The notes under the pieces are model-generated. The model saw only the letters and a program-made list of their open reading frames with translations. It did no database searches and was not told the DNA's origin. From UBA4246 sp045113695 (GTDB lineage Bacteria > Bacillota > Clostridia > Christensenellales > Aristaeellaceae), in contig JBGUJG010000087.1 in assembly GCA_045113695.1 (NCBI GenBank), positions 1 through 19,898 on the forward strand: a stretch of 19,898 nucleotides of DNA, written 5' to 3'. Both the position numbers and the translations under genes were made by a program. Shown here piece by piece: positions 7,539 through 14,887 of this stretch. Position 1 is the stretch's first letter; each line of letters begins with the position of its first letter.

Positions 7539-8876
7539 ATGATCAGGAAAATCGTAGCTTTCTGTCTGGCGGCGATGCTGCTGTGCTCCGCGGCGTACGC
7601 GAGCGAACTTTCCCTGGGCGAAGTCAACGCCTACCTGAACACCTCCGCCAAGCTGGGCGAAGGCAGCAAGGCCAACCCGGTGGCGGTCATTCCGTTTGAC
7701 CACATCGACGGCCCGAAGGACGAGGATCTCTTCTACGCGTTCGTGCCGTTCAAGTACGTCGCCCGCAGCTATGTCAAGTACCAGGTGACCTTCATTTCCT
7801 GCACCTGCCGGTCCGCGGACCTGAACCTGTGGACGACCGCGTACCTCGAGCTCACCCTGCCCTCCAGCGGGAAGATCGAGGATTCCGCCGTGCGGACGCT
7901 GTCGTTTGACGCGGATTCCACCGGCCATTACCTGGGCGGCTTCTGGGGCGACAGCAACCCCGCGCCCACCGCGCCGACCCGTACCTATGACGTGTTCAAA
8001 GCGGAATGGATTCCCTTCTACACCGGCAAGACCTGCGGCCAGATCATGCCCCTGGGCACGATCGACGATATCGACCCGGCTGATTTTGCCGCCGGCGAGG
8101 GCCGCGAAGGCCTGACGATCGACGCCTGGACGGGCGCCACCGTGTCTTCCAACAACGTGCTGCGGATGCTGCAGGCCATGTTCCGCTATCACGCGACCGA
8201 CGCCTTCTTTGACGGCGATGAGAACGCCGCCGCCCTCCGCGCCGTGTTCGAGGACAAGCGCCAGGCTGCCGCCGCTGCCGCCGCCGCTTCTTCCGCCGCG
8301 GAAGCCGCCGCCCTGCCCGCCCCGGTGGATACCACCAGGACCTACAAGGCCAACAAGGACGATACCGTCGAAACCCCCTGTGAAGAGGGCAACTTCGGCC
8401 CGACCTGCTCCGCCATCAACAACACCAACCTGCGCCAGTACCTGGGCCGCACGGACGTCATGTACATCGACCTGCGCGATTACTCCGATTATGCCAAGAA
8501 GCACCTGCGCAACTTCGAGTGCATCCCGTATTTCGCCCTGATCTTCAACGCCAACGCCCACACGGACGCCTCCCTGCCGCAGCTGTACGGCGGTTCTCCC
8601 GCGGATCCGGTGCCGGTCTATCAGGAGTCTGACGAGATCCTGGAAGCCCTCTTCCCGAGAAATAAGACCATCTTCCTCATGTGCCAGAGCGGCGGCCGCG
8701 TCAGCCAGCTGATGAACCTGCTCAAGGCCCGCGGCTGGGATATGAGCAAGGTCTACAACGTCGGCGGCATGGCCCAGTACGCCGGCGCCGAATATCGCGA
8801 CATCGTGACCGATACGGCGGAAATCACCGTCACCGCAACCTACAGCTTTGAAGGGCTGACGAGGATCGCGCCCTGA
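7539..8876 (+). CDS. Exported FMN-binding domain - rhodanese domain fusion protein
   Basis: A 445-residue protein from ATG 7539, with AAGGAGG at 7525-7531, 7 bases upstream; an in-frame TTG at 7434 falls inside the terminator and is rejected. Residues 1-21 form a signal peptide (basic start, hydrophobic core, AYA before SE). The first domain carries C88-T-C90 and then DAWTGATVSS, with T201 in the position flavinylated by ApbE in NqrC/RnfG-type FMN-binding domains. An Ala/Pro-rich linker (about 240-265) leads to a rhodanese domain with YIDLRDYSDY and the active loop C382-QSGGR. The protein should act outside the cytoplasmic membrane, combining one-electron flavin chemistry with sulfane-sulfur or thiol chemistry; the actual reaction is unknown. 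No ApbE or membrane electron donor is encoded in the window. Transcription probably depends on the palindrome at 7464-7476. Confidence 0.88.
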   Translation: MIRKIVAFCLAAMLLCSAAYASELSLGEVNAYLNTSAKLGEGSKANPVAVIPFDHIDGPKDEDLFYAFVPFKYVARSYVKYQVTFISCTCRSADLNLWTTAYLELTLPSSGKIEDSAVRTLSFDADSTGHYLGGFWGDSNPAPTAPTRTYDVFKAEWIPFYTGKTCGQIMPLGTIDDIDPADFAAGEGREGLTIDAWTGATVSSNNVLRMLQAMFRYHATDAFFDGDENAAALRAVFEDKRQAAAAAAAASSAAEAAALPAPVDTTRTYKANKDDTVETPCEEGNFGPTCSAINNTNLRQYLGRTDVMYIDLRDYSDYAKKHLRNFECIPYFALIFNANAHTDASLPQLYGGSPADPVPVYQESDEILEALFPRNKTIFLMCQSGGRVSQLMNLLKARGWDMSKVYNVGGMAQYAGAEYRDIVTDTAEITVTATYSFEGLTRIAP

Positions 8877-8930
8877 ACGAGTGAGGAGTTACTGAACGAG
8901 TGAGGAGTTAGGAGTGAGGAGTTAGGAGTT
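8873..8930 (+). repeat. GAGGAGTTAGGAGT-type repeat with 19-bp tandem duplication over the stop codon
   Basis: CTGAACGAGTGAGGAGTTA occurs twice in perfect tandem at 8873-8891 and 8892-8910, followed by further GGAGTGAGGAGTTAGGAGTT units to 8930. The first copy contains the TGA stop of the flavin/rhodanese gene. Related repeats lie after the stops at 12918 and 14887. No coding capacity. Confidence 0.85.
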
Positions 8931-8964
8931 AATGGTCATCACTTCTGTGGACACATAAAGCAAA

Positions 8965-8994
8965 CTGCCCGGCGGGATTAGTCCTGCCGGGCAG
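8965..8994. terminator. Bidirectional terminator between convergent genes
   Basis: CTGCCCGGCGGGA (8965-8977) pairs with TCCTGCCGGGCAG (8982-8994) over 13 bp with one G-T wobble and a TTAG loop. Rightward it is followed by TCTTTT; leftward the flanking A-rich stretch gives a T-rich tail. It can serve both the flavin/rhodanese gene and the leftward SPFH gene. Confidence 0.85.
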
Positions 8995-9036
8995 CGTGTC
9001 TTTTGGGTTGTTTATGTTTTCAGGCAAAGGTTGGGT

Positions 9037-9921
9037 TTATTGCGCCGCTTCCGGAGCACCGGTCAGGTCCAGGATGGGGAGGGTCGCGGCGCCTTCCCCG
9101 CTCATGAAGGTGGGGAGCTTGCCGTCCCAGCGGCCGGCCTGCTGCCAGCGGATCAGGGTGTCGGTCAGGGAAGCGGCGATCTTCTGGTTGGCTTCGGATT
9201 CGGCTTCGGCCTGCACGCGGGTGGCGTAGGCGGCGGCGTCCGCTTCGATCTTTTTGACGGCGGCCTGGGCTTCGGCGGTGATGCGCTGACGCTCGGCCTG
9301 CTGCTGGGTTTCCATGGTCTTCTGCTCCTGTTCGATTTCCGCCTGGAGCTTCTTCTGGGCGGCGACCTGCTTCTGTTCTACGGCATCGGTGAAGCTGTCG
9401 GTAAAGTCGATGTTCTCAATGCTCACCGAGATGATGTTGATGCCGTAGCGTTCCATCTCGGAGGCCAGCTGCTGGCGGATCGTCTTGGACAGGGTTTCGC
9501 GGGCGGCCACCAGATTTTCCGCCGTGTATTTGGAGAAAACGGCTTTCGTGTTTTCCAGCAGCCTCGGCATCACCAGGGTGCTGAAGTAGGAAGTGCCGAC
9601 CTCGCGGTACAGGTTCATGGCCGTGGATTTGTTGATGGCGAAGTTGATGGAGCCGTCAATGTCCACCTGCTGGATGTCGCTGGAGAAGGACTGGGTCTTG
9701 AAGGAAGTCTTCTGCTCGCGGTTGTCCATCAGCACGACATTCTGGAAGGGGGATTTGAGATGGAAGCCGGCGTCCAGGGTATGGCTTTCGACCCGGCCGA
9801 AGGTGGTCACGATGCCGGTATAGCCCGTCGGCACCTGGGCGGTGCAGGTGGAGTAGATCAGAATGCCCAGAATCAGGATGATGATCACAACGATCAGGGT
9901 TTTGCTGAATTTGATTTTCAT
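9037..9921 (-). CDS. SPFH/prohibitin-family (band 7) membrane protein
   Basis: A 294-residue protein read leftward from ATG at 9921-9919, with GGAGG (complement of 9930-9934) 8 bases upstream. One N-terminal membrane segment (about residues 8-24) is followed by the SPFH hallmark PTGYTGIVTTFGRVES and LDAGFHLKSPF. A long Ala/Glu/Gln-rich coiled coil then runs from about residue 180 to 250, with a short C-terminal tail. Family members (prohibitin, HflC/HflK, stomatin, flotillin-like) oligomerise on membranes and scaffold or control proteases and microdomains. No NfeD, HflK/HflC partner or FtsH lies beside it, so it appears to be a stand-alone member, and its specific role is unknown. It is convergent with the flavin/rhodanese gene and has its own predicted promoter. 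Confidence 0.92.
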   Translation of the reverse strand: MKIKFSKTLIVVIIILILGILIYSTCTAQVPTGYTGIVTTFGRVESHTLDAGFHLKSPFQNVVLMDNREQKTSFKTQSFSSDIQQVDIDGSINFAINKSTAMNLYREVGTSYFSTLVMPRLLENTKAVFSKYTAENLVAARETLSKTIRQQLASEMERYGINIISVSIENIDFTDSFTDAVEQKQVAAQKKLQAEIEQEQKTMETQQQAERQRITAEAQAAVKKIEADAAAYATRVQAEAESEANQKIAASLTDTLIRWQQAGRWDGKLPTFMSGEGAATLPILDLTGAPEAAQ

Positions 9922-10006
9922 AATAGCAGCCTCCGTCTGTCAGTCAGGAAAACGGTTCAGGATCACGGCGCCGGGGGGAGCGCGCGCTTCCCCGGAGCAC
10001 GGATAC

Positions 10007-10035
10007 AGTATAGCGGATGTCTGTGCGTTTCGCAA
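10007..10035 (-). promoter_or_regulatory. Predicted sigma-A promoter for the SPFH gene
   Basis: On the minus strand TTGCGA (complement of 10030-10035) and TATACT (complement of 10007-10012) are separated by exactly 17 bases. The transcript would start near 10000 and carry a GC-rich hairpin leader (CCGGGG at 9971-9976 with CCCCGG at 9990-9995) before the ribosome binding site. Confidence 0.6.
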
Positions 10036-10376
10036 GCCCGCCCCGGATGTCCGGGCCGGACCGTCCTGCAGCTGGGGGCCGGAAAGGCTCGGAAACCGGC
10101 GCTTTCCGGGCAAAAAAGGGTGTTTTCGCTATAAATATTGCAGAATAATTACGATAATATTACGAAAATATTTATAATTCATCAAACATGTACTTATCTA
10201 AATAATTTTAAACCGTAATAACTATTATTTTTCGAAAAATGTTAAATAAAGATGAATTATGCACGGCTGAACCGGAGCCGGCCGGCGTCCGGGCCGGCAG
10301 CCTTTATCCGTTCGGTCAGGCTGCTGCGCGGCGGGAACTTTTTTACAGCGCAGACGGTTTCCCTGGATGGAACAGT
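10036..10376. other. Non-coding intergenic region with AT-rich island and GC-rich hairpin
   Basis: No convincing gene is present; the short open frames lack ribosome binding sites and family features. From about 10130 to 10260 the sequence is strikingly AT-rich. It contains ATTACGA twice, 11 bases apart (10148-10154, 10159-10165), an inverted CGTAAT (10214-10219), and a perfect 14-bp palindrome ATTTTTCGAAAAAT (10227-10240). It then switches to GC-rich sequence with a hairpin, GCCGGCC (10277-10283) against GGCCGGC (10292-10298). It could be an upstream regulatory region for the two-component operon or encode a small RNA; neither is shown. Confidence 0.6.
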
Positions 10377-10405
10377 TTGCCTTTTTGTTTTGAGTATTGT
10401 ATAAT
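10377..10405 (+). promoter_or_regulatory. Upstream promoter (P1) of the two-component operon
   Basis: TTGCCT (10377-10382), a 17-base spacer and a perfect TATAAT (10400-10405). Transcription would begin near 10412, placing the 10-bp inverted repeat at the very 5' end of the transcript. Confidence 0.7.
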
Positions 10406-10409
10406 AGGA

Positions 10410-10448
10410 ACTGTGTCCGAAAGGTGTCCTGGTCTTTACGGACACAGT
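10410..10448 (+). promoter_or_regulatory. Perfect 10-bp inverted repeat between tandem promoters
   Basis: ACTGTGTCCG (10410-10419) and CGGACACAGT (10439-10448) are exact inverted copies around 19 bases. The first arm starts just after the P1 -10 box and the second overlaps the P2 -35 region, so it may be an operator, an autoregulatory site for the response regulator, or a 5' RNA hairpin. PhoB-type regulators usually bind direct repeats, which argues for a different protein or an RNA role. Confidence 0.6.
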
Positions 10449-10464
10449 GCGTTTCCATTATAAT
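10435..10464 (+). promoter_or_regulatory. Downstream promoter (P2) of the two-component operon
   Basis: A second perfect TATAAT (10459-10464) lies 59 bases after the first, with a moderate -35 TTTACG (10435-10440) at an 18-base spacer. Its -35 overlaps the second arm of the inverted repeat. Confidence 0.5.
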
Positions 10465-10499
10465 GAAGGCTGATCTGATGATGAGCGGGGGATGGAACG

Positions 10500-11195
10500 A
10501 TGGCAAAGAAAAAGCTGATCATGATTGCGGATGACGAGATCGGCATCCATGAGTCGCTCCGGATATATCTGACACGGGAAGGCTACGAGGTTTTCTCGGT
10601 TTTCCGGGGAGATGAGGTCATGGAGGCCTTCGAGCGGATGCGGCCGGACCTGGTGATCCTTGATATCATGATGCCGGGCCGCTCCGGGACGCAGGTATGC
10701 GCGGATATCCGCGCCGTCAGCATGACGCCGATCATCATCCTGACCGCCAAGGGGGAAGAGGTCGACAAGCTCCTGGGCTTCGCGCTCGGGGCGGACGATT
10801 ACATCGTCAAGCCTTTCAGCCCCAGGGAAGTCGTCTCCCGGATCGCGGTCATCTTCCGCCGGGTCAACCGGATGGAAACCTCCCCGGACGACAGCGTGCT
10901 GTCTGTCGGCAATATCACAGTAAACCTCAAATGCTACGAGGTGCACGTGAACGGGGAGCCGGTGGTGCTTTCGCCCAAGGAGGTGGAAATCCTCCACCTG
11001 ATGGCCAGCCATCCGCGCCAGGTGTTTACCCGAGAGCAGCTTCTGGACAATATCTGGGGGTTTGACTTTGACGGCGATCCCCGGGTGGTGGATACTTCCA
11101 TCAAGCGGATCCGCAAGAAGCTGCCCGAAAATGCCGGCATTGTCCTCAAATCCGTCTACGGCGTAGGCTACAAGGTGGAAGAGGCGGATGCGTAA
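10500..11195 (+). CDS. OmpR/PhoB-family DNA-binding response regulator
   Basis: A 231-residue protein with a receiver domain (about 1-120) and a winged-helix effector domain (about 130-228). The phosphorylation pocket is intact: D11/D12, D55 as acceptor in LVILDIMMPG, T82 and K104 in VKPF. The effector half has the family signature LSPKEVEILHLMASHPRQVF and the closing VYGVGYKVE. The ATG at 10500 follows a GGGGGA-type site. The stop overlaps the start of the histidine kinase gene by 8 bases, so the pair is cotranscribed and probably translationally coupled. Target genes are unknown; the inverted repeat in its own leader is one candidate for self-control. Confidence 0.97.
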   Translation: MAKKKLIMIADDEIGIHESLRIYLTREGYEVFSVFRGDEVMEAFERMRPDLVILDIMMPGRSGTQVCADIRAVSMTPIIILTAKGEEVDKLLGFALGADDYIVKPFSPREVVSRIAVIFRRVNRMETSPDDSVLSVGNITVNLKCYEVHVNGEPVVLSPKEVEILHLMASHPRQVFTREQLLDNIWGFDFDGDPRVVDTSIKRIRKKLPENAGIVLKSVYGVGYKVEEADA

Positions 11196-12918
11196 ACGCA
11201 GAAGAATGTCCCTGCTGGCGCAGTTCTGCCTGATCATGGGGCTGATCGTCGTGCTGGCGGGGGTTTTGATCTATGAGCTGACCGGCCGGCTGTCCAGGAG
11301 CACCTTTACCCTTTCCGACCGGAAGGAACTGGAGAGCGCCGCGCAGACGGCCAGGGAAAAACTGGCCCTGTACCACAGCGGATGGCTGTGGCAGATCGAG
11401 CTTCAGTCCTTTGTCAATCCCGCCATGAATCCAGGGGATGTTTTTCTGCTGCTGGCCGACAGCAGCGGCCGCGTGATCGCCTATACGGAGGTGGGCGTCC
11501 CGTATTTCGGCTCCAGCAAGCTGAGGTCCTATCTGGAACAGCTGAGCGACGGCAGCGCGATCAACCTGTCCGTTCAGGACAACAACAGCCTGGTCCTGAT
11601 CCACGGGGAAAGGACGGCGTCCGGCGATTATATCCTGGCCGGGAAACCGCTCCGCGTATTCAACTGGACGCTGAACCATTACCGGGGCAGGCTGCTGATC
11701 TGGATGATCCCGGTCCTGCTGGTTTTGTTCGCCGTCTTCGTGCTGGCCGGACGGATGGCCTTCCGCCCGCTCAAAGCCCTGAAAGAAGCCGCGCGGGATG
11801 TGGAACAGGGAAAAGCTGCCCTGGTGTCGACGGATATGCCGGGCGAAATCGCCGATGTGGCCGCGGCGTTCAATCATATGTCCGCCCAGGTGGCCAGAAC
11901 CATCAGCGATCTGAACCAGGAAAAGGAAAACATGCTCCGGATCCTGGAAGGCCTGAGCGAAGGCATTCTGACGGTGACGGAGGACGGGAAGCTGCTGCAG
12001 CGGAACCAGGCCTGCCTGAACCTGCTGGGCGGGGAGGATACGCCCGCGTATCAGGAAGTGGCCGAAGCGGCCCGCGCGGCGCTGAAAACCAGGCGCGAAG
12101 GATCCGGCAAGCTGAACCGGGGAAAGACGGTGCTCAATTACGACATCACCCTGCTGCCCGGCCTGGACGGGCAGAACGGGGCGATCGCCTGCATCCGGGA
12201 CATCACCGAAGGGGAGAATCTGTCCCGCACCCGCTATGAATATGTGGCCAACATTTCCCACGAGCTGAGGACGCCGCTGGCCAACATGCGCGGTCTGGCG
12301 GAAGGCCTGCGGGACGGCCTGGTGACTGACGAGCAGGAGCGGATTCGCTATTACGGCATCATCGTGGACGAGGTCCGGCGGCTGTCCAGGCTGGTCAACG
12401 ACCTGCTGGAGCTCAGCGGCCTTCAGTCGAATCCCGCCGCTTTCGAGATGGAAAAGGTGGAGCCTACGGAGATCATGTGGGAGCTCTATGACCTGAACAA
12501 AAAGAGCTTCGACGAAAAGAATCAGACGTTTACGCTGGATGTGCCGGAGGAAGACCTGCCTTCCATCATCACCAATGAAGACAGACTGACGGAAGTGCTG
12601 ACGATTTTCCTGGACAATGCCAGGAAATATACGCCGGAAGGCGGCAGCATCGTGCTGGGGGCGGAGCACAGCGACACCGACGGGATCGTGACGGGTGTGC
12701 GGTTTTTCGTCCGGGACAACGGCATCGGGATGGACGAGGAAACCAGCAGGCTGGTGTTTGACCGCTTCCATCAGGCCGACAGGAGCCATGCCGGCCAGGG
12801 CAGCGGGCTGGGCCTGTCCATCGCCCGGGAAATCCTGCTCAAGCTGAATGTTCATATCCAACTGAAAACAAAGCCCGGCGAAGGCAGCGAGTTTTCGTTT
12901 ATCCTGCCGGTGCCGTGA
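11188..12918 (+). CDS. Membrane sensor histidine kinase (HAMP-PAS-HisKA-HATPase)
   Basis: A 576-residue kinase, partner of the response regulator it overlaps. A basic start is followed by membrane segment 1 (about 10-30), an extracytoplasmic sensor region (about 31-168) that I cannot assign to a ligand family, and membrane segment 2 (about 169-190). HAMP (190-243, AFRPLKALKEAARDVEQG) and a PAS-like domain (about 245-340, GILTVTEDGKLLQRNQACL) come next. Catalytic part: H-box with H358 in NISHELRTPLANM, N-box N477 in FLDNARKYTP, G1 DNGIGM and G2 GSGLGLSI. All residues needed for autophosphorylation are present. The layout resembles PhoR/WalK-type kinases. No signal can be deduced. The stop is followed within a dozen bases by the dispersed GAGGAGT repeat. 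Confidence 0.97.
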   Translation: MRKRRRMSLLAQFCLIMGLIVVLAGVLIYELTGRLSRSTFTLSDRKELESAAQTAREKLALYHSGWLWQIELQSFVNPAMNPGDVFLLLADSSGRVIAYTEVGVPYFGSSKLRSYLEQLSDGSAINLSVQDNNSLVLIHGERTASGDYILAGKPLRVFNWTLNHYRGRLLIWMIPVLLVLFAVFVLAGRMAFRPLKALKEAARDVEQGKAALVSTDMPGEIADVAAAFNHMSAQVARTISDLNQEKENMLRILEGLSEGILTVTEDGKLLQRNQACLNLLGGEDTPAYQEVAEAARAALKTRREGSGKLNRGKTVLNYDITLLPGLDGQNGAIACIRDITEGENLSRTRYEYVANISHELRTPLANMRGLAEGLRDGLVTDEQERIRYYGIIVDEVRRLSRLVNDLLELSGLQSNPAAFEMEKVEPTEIMWELYDLNKKSFDEKNQTFTLDVPEEDLPSIITNEDRLTEVLTIFLDNARKYTPEGGSIVLGAEHSDTDGIVTGVRFFVRDNGIGMDEETSRLVFDRFHQADRSHAGQGSGLGLSIAREILLKLNVHIQLKTKPGEGSEFSFILPVP

Positions 12919-12923
12919 TGATA

Positions 12924-13045
12924 GGAGAGAGGAGTCAGGAATGAGGAGTTAGGAGTTGAAACTGGTTTAGCGACAACTGTTTTCAACTCCTCACTGAGCG
13001 ACCGAAAGGAGCGCTCACTCCTAATTCCTCACTGAGTGAGCGAAG
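12924..13045. repeat. Stop-adjacent GAGGAGT repeat with inverted copies (long hairpin)
   Basis: The repeat starts a few bases after the kinase stop. AGGAGTTGAAA (12951-12961) is exactly inverted at 12981-12991, and the outer ATGAGGAGTTAGGAGT is nearly inverted by ACTCCTAATTCCTCAC around 13016-13031. A smaller dyad, TGAGCG (12995-13000) with CGCTCA (13012-13017), lies on the right arm. The region fills the whole gap to the DUF624 gene. No promoter is obvious in it. Confidence 0.8.
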
Positions 13046-13073
13046 CGAACAATTTAAAGGGGTGCTTGAAGCC

Positions 13074-14141
13074 ATGTTTGGAAGAATGATGAACAGCTAC
13101 TACTACGGCAAAAGCGGGAAAGGGGACTTCCAGAAGGAGGATCTTCCGCACAACCGCTGGCAGCTCTTCTGGGCGATGCTCAGGGTCCGTCTGTCCAGCC
13201 TGAGCCGGATGAACCTGATGGTCCTGCCGGTGTTTATCCCGCTGATGGGCGTGCTGCTGGTCAATGGGCTGAGGTGCGTGCAGGTGCTGAACCTGGCGGT
13301 CGGTTTCCAGCAGTCCATCGAGCAGGGCACGGAGCTGGGCGAGGAATACACCGAGGAGATCATCGCCATGTTCCGTTCGGCTCCCTACTTTGCCGACGGC
13401 GTGTTCGACCTGGCCGCCTACAGCCGGGACATTCTTCAGTCCATCCTGATGCATACGCTGATCTGGCTGATCCCCTGCATCCTGATCACCGGGCCGGTGG
13501 AGGCCGGCATCGCCTACGTGCTGCGGAACTGGGCGCGGGACGAGCACGCCTTTATCTGGGCGGATTTCAAGGATGCCGTCAAGGAAAACTGGAAGCAGGG
13601 CCTGGGCATTTCCGCCATCACGTCCGTGATGCCGATCGTCGTCTATATCAGCTGGCAGTTTTACGGGTCGATGGCTGAAAGGAGCGTTTTCTACATGGTG
13701 CCGCAGATGCTGATCCTGATCCTCGGCATCCTGTGGTCGCTGGGGCTGATCTATGCGTATTTCCTGATGGTGACGTACCGCATGACTTTTCCGCAGCTGG
13801 TCAAAAACGCCGTCATTCTGGGCATCGGCCGTCTGCCCCAGAGCATCGGCATCCGTCTGGTGACCCTGCTGCCCGCGGCCATCTGCCTGCTCCTGTTTCT
13901 GTTTACGGGCGTGGGGATGTACGGGGTGCTCGCGCTGGGCGGCTACTATATCCTGATCGGCATCACGCTGACCCGCTTCATTTTCGCTTCTCTCTCCAAC
14001 GCCGTGTTTGACCGTTTCATCAATTCCCGCATCGAGGGCGTCCGGGTGAACCGGGGCCTGGCGGAGGATGATGATGAATACGAGGACGAGGAAGAAGCCA
14101 AAGACAGCGCGGAACCCGCCGGCGGCCAAGAGGAAAGCTGA
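13074..14141 (+). CDS. DUF624 (YesL-type) polytopic membrane protein
   Basis: A 355-residue protein. ATG 13074 is chosen because an AAAGGGG box (13056-13062) lies upstream of it; an in-frame GTG at 13062 would overlap that box. About six membrane segments are visible (for example LMVLPVFIPLMGVLLV and VPQMLILILGILWSLGLIYA). The segment GPVEAGIAYVLRNWARDEHA followed by FIWADFKDAVKENWKQ is the recognisable DUF624/YesL core. The C-terminus is a highly acidic tail (EDDDEYEDEEE). YesL-like proteins often sit near carbohydrate transport genes but their function is not established. The stop shares one base with the next start (TGATG), so the methyltransferase is translationally coupled. Confidence 0.9.
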   Translation: MFGRMMNSYYYGKSGKGDFQKEDLPHNRWQLFWAMLRVRLSSLSRMNLMVLPVFIPLMGVLLVNGLRCVQVLNLAVGFQQSIEQGTELGEEYTEEIIAMFRSAPYFADGVFDLAAYSRDILQSILMHTLIWLIPCILITGPVEAGIAYVLRNWARDEHAFIWADFKDAVKENWKQGLGISAITSVMPIVVYISWQFYGSMAERSVFYMVPQMLILILGILWSLGLIYAYFLMVTYRMTFPQLVKNAVILGIGRLPQSIGIRLVTLLPAAICLLLFLFTGVGMYGVLALGGYYILIGITLTRFIFASLSNAVFDRFINSRIEGVRVNRGLAEDDDEYEDEEEAKDSAEPAGGQEES

Positions 14142-14887
14142 TGTACACGGATTTCGCCTCCGTCTATGACCGGCTGATGGCGGACGTCCCCTACCGGGAA
14201 TGGGCGGATTATTATGCCGAACTGCTGAAAGCGGGCGGCGTTCTGAACGGACCGATCGTGGAATGCGCCTGCGGCACGGGGAGCCTCACCGTGGAGCTGG
14301 CCAGGCGCTTTCCCAAAATCACCGGGGTCGACCTAAGCGGGGATATGCTGGCCGTCGCAATGGAAAAGGCGAGGAAGCATGGCCTCCTGATCCCCATGAT
14401 CCGTCAGGACATGCGGAAGCTTTCCCTCCCCAGGGCGGTGAATGCCGTCCTCTGCACCTGCGACGGGGTCAACTATCTGACCCGCGCAGCGGACGTGCAG
14501 GCCTTTTTCCGGGCAGCCCATTCAGCCCTCAAACCGGGCGGCGTTCTCGCATTTGACGTATCGACCCCATATAAGCTTTCCCGGGAACTGGGCGCCTGCG
14601 TCCGGGCCCTGACGGAGGACGATCTTGCCTACATCTGGCAGAGCACGTTCGATCCCCGGACGGCCCTGTTCGATATCCGGATGGACATTTTTACCGAAAC
14701 TCCGTCCGGGACCTATGACCGCATCGTGGAAGAACAGACCCAGCGCGCCCACAGCCGGGAGGAGCTTTCGTCCTGGCTGACCGCCTGCGGCTTTTCTGAC
14801 ATCCGCTTTACCGGCGGCCGGACGATGACGGAGCCGGGGGAAAAGGAACTCAGGTGGCACGTAATGGCAGTTAGAAGTGAGGAATGA
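14141..14887 (+). CDS. Class I SAM-dependent methyltransferase
   Basis: A 248-residue cytoplasmic protein of the Rossmann methyltransferase superfamily, close to the usual length of the stand-alone YqeM-like type. Motif I is ECACGTGSLTVELA (about residues 41-54), followed by the acidic strand GVDLSGDML, a motif around CTCDGVNYL and LKPGGVLAFDVSTPYKL (motif III region). The substrate cannot be told from sequence. Its start overlaps the stop of the DUF624 gene by one base. The last codons (SEE and stop) lie inside the GAGGAATGAGGAGT repeat, so the repeat supplies the protein's C-terminus. Confidence 0.93.
   Translation: MYTDFASVYDRLMADVPYREWADYYAELLKAGGVLNGPIVECACGTGSLTVELARRFPKITGVDLSGDMLAVAMEKARKHGLLIPMIRQDMRKLSLPRAVNAVLCTCDGVNYLTRAADVQAFFRAAHSALKPGGVLAFDVSTPYKLSRELGACVRALTEDDLAYIWQSTFDPRTALFDIRMDIFTETPSGTYDRIVEEQTQRAHSREELSSWLTACGFSDIRFTGGRTMTEPGEKELRWHVMAVRSEE

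Noticed and set aside
7539..7602. Lipoprotein signal in the flavin/rhodanese protein
   Set aside because: The cysteine in MLLCSAAYA lacks a small residue before it, as a lipobox would need; AYA followed by SE fits signal peptidase I better.
8873..8930. CRISPR array or tandem-repeat minisatellite
   Set aside because: Units are short and contiguous, with no spacers of regular length and no cas genes; related copies elsewhere fit a dispersed repeat instead.
10239..10463. Small 74-residue gene upstream of the response regulator
   Set aside because: No ribosome binding site, it crosses the hairpin and the P1 promoter, and composition changes along it.
11146..12861. 571-residue open frame on the minus strand
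   Set aside because: Shadow of the histidine kinase, favoured by high GC; no start signal and a His/Gln-rich composition typical of antisense frames.
13062..13073. GTG 13062 as start of the DUF624 protein
   Set aside because: It overlaps the only Shine-Dalgarno-like box, and ATG 13074 begins the family-typical MFGRM sequence.
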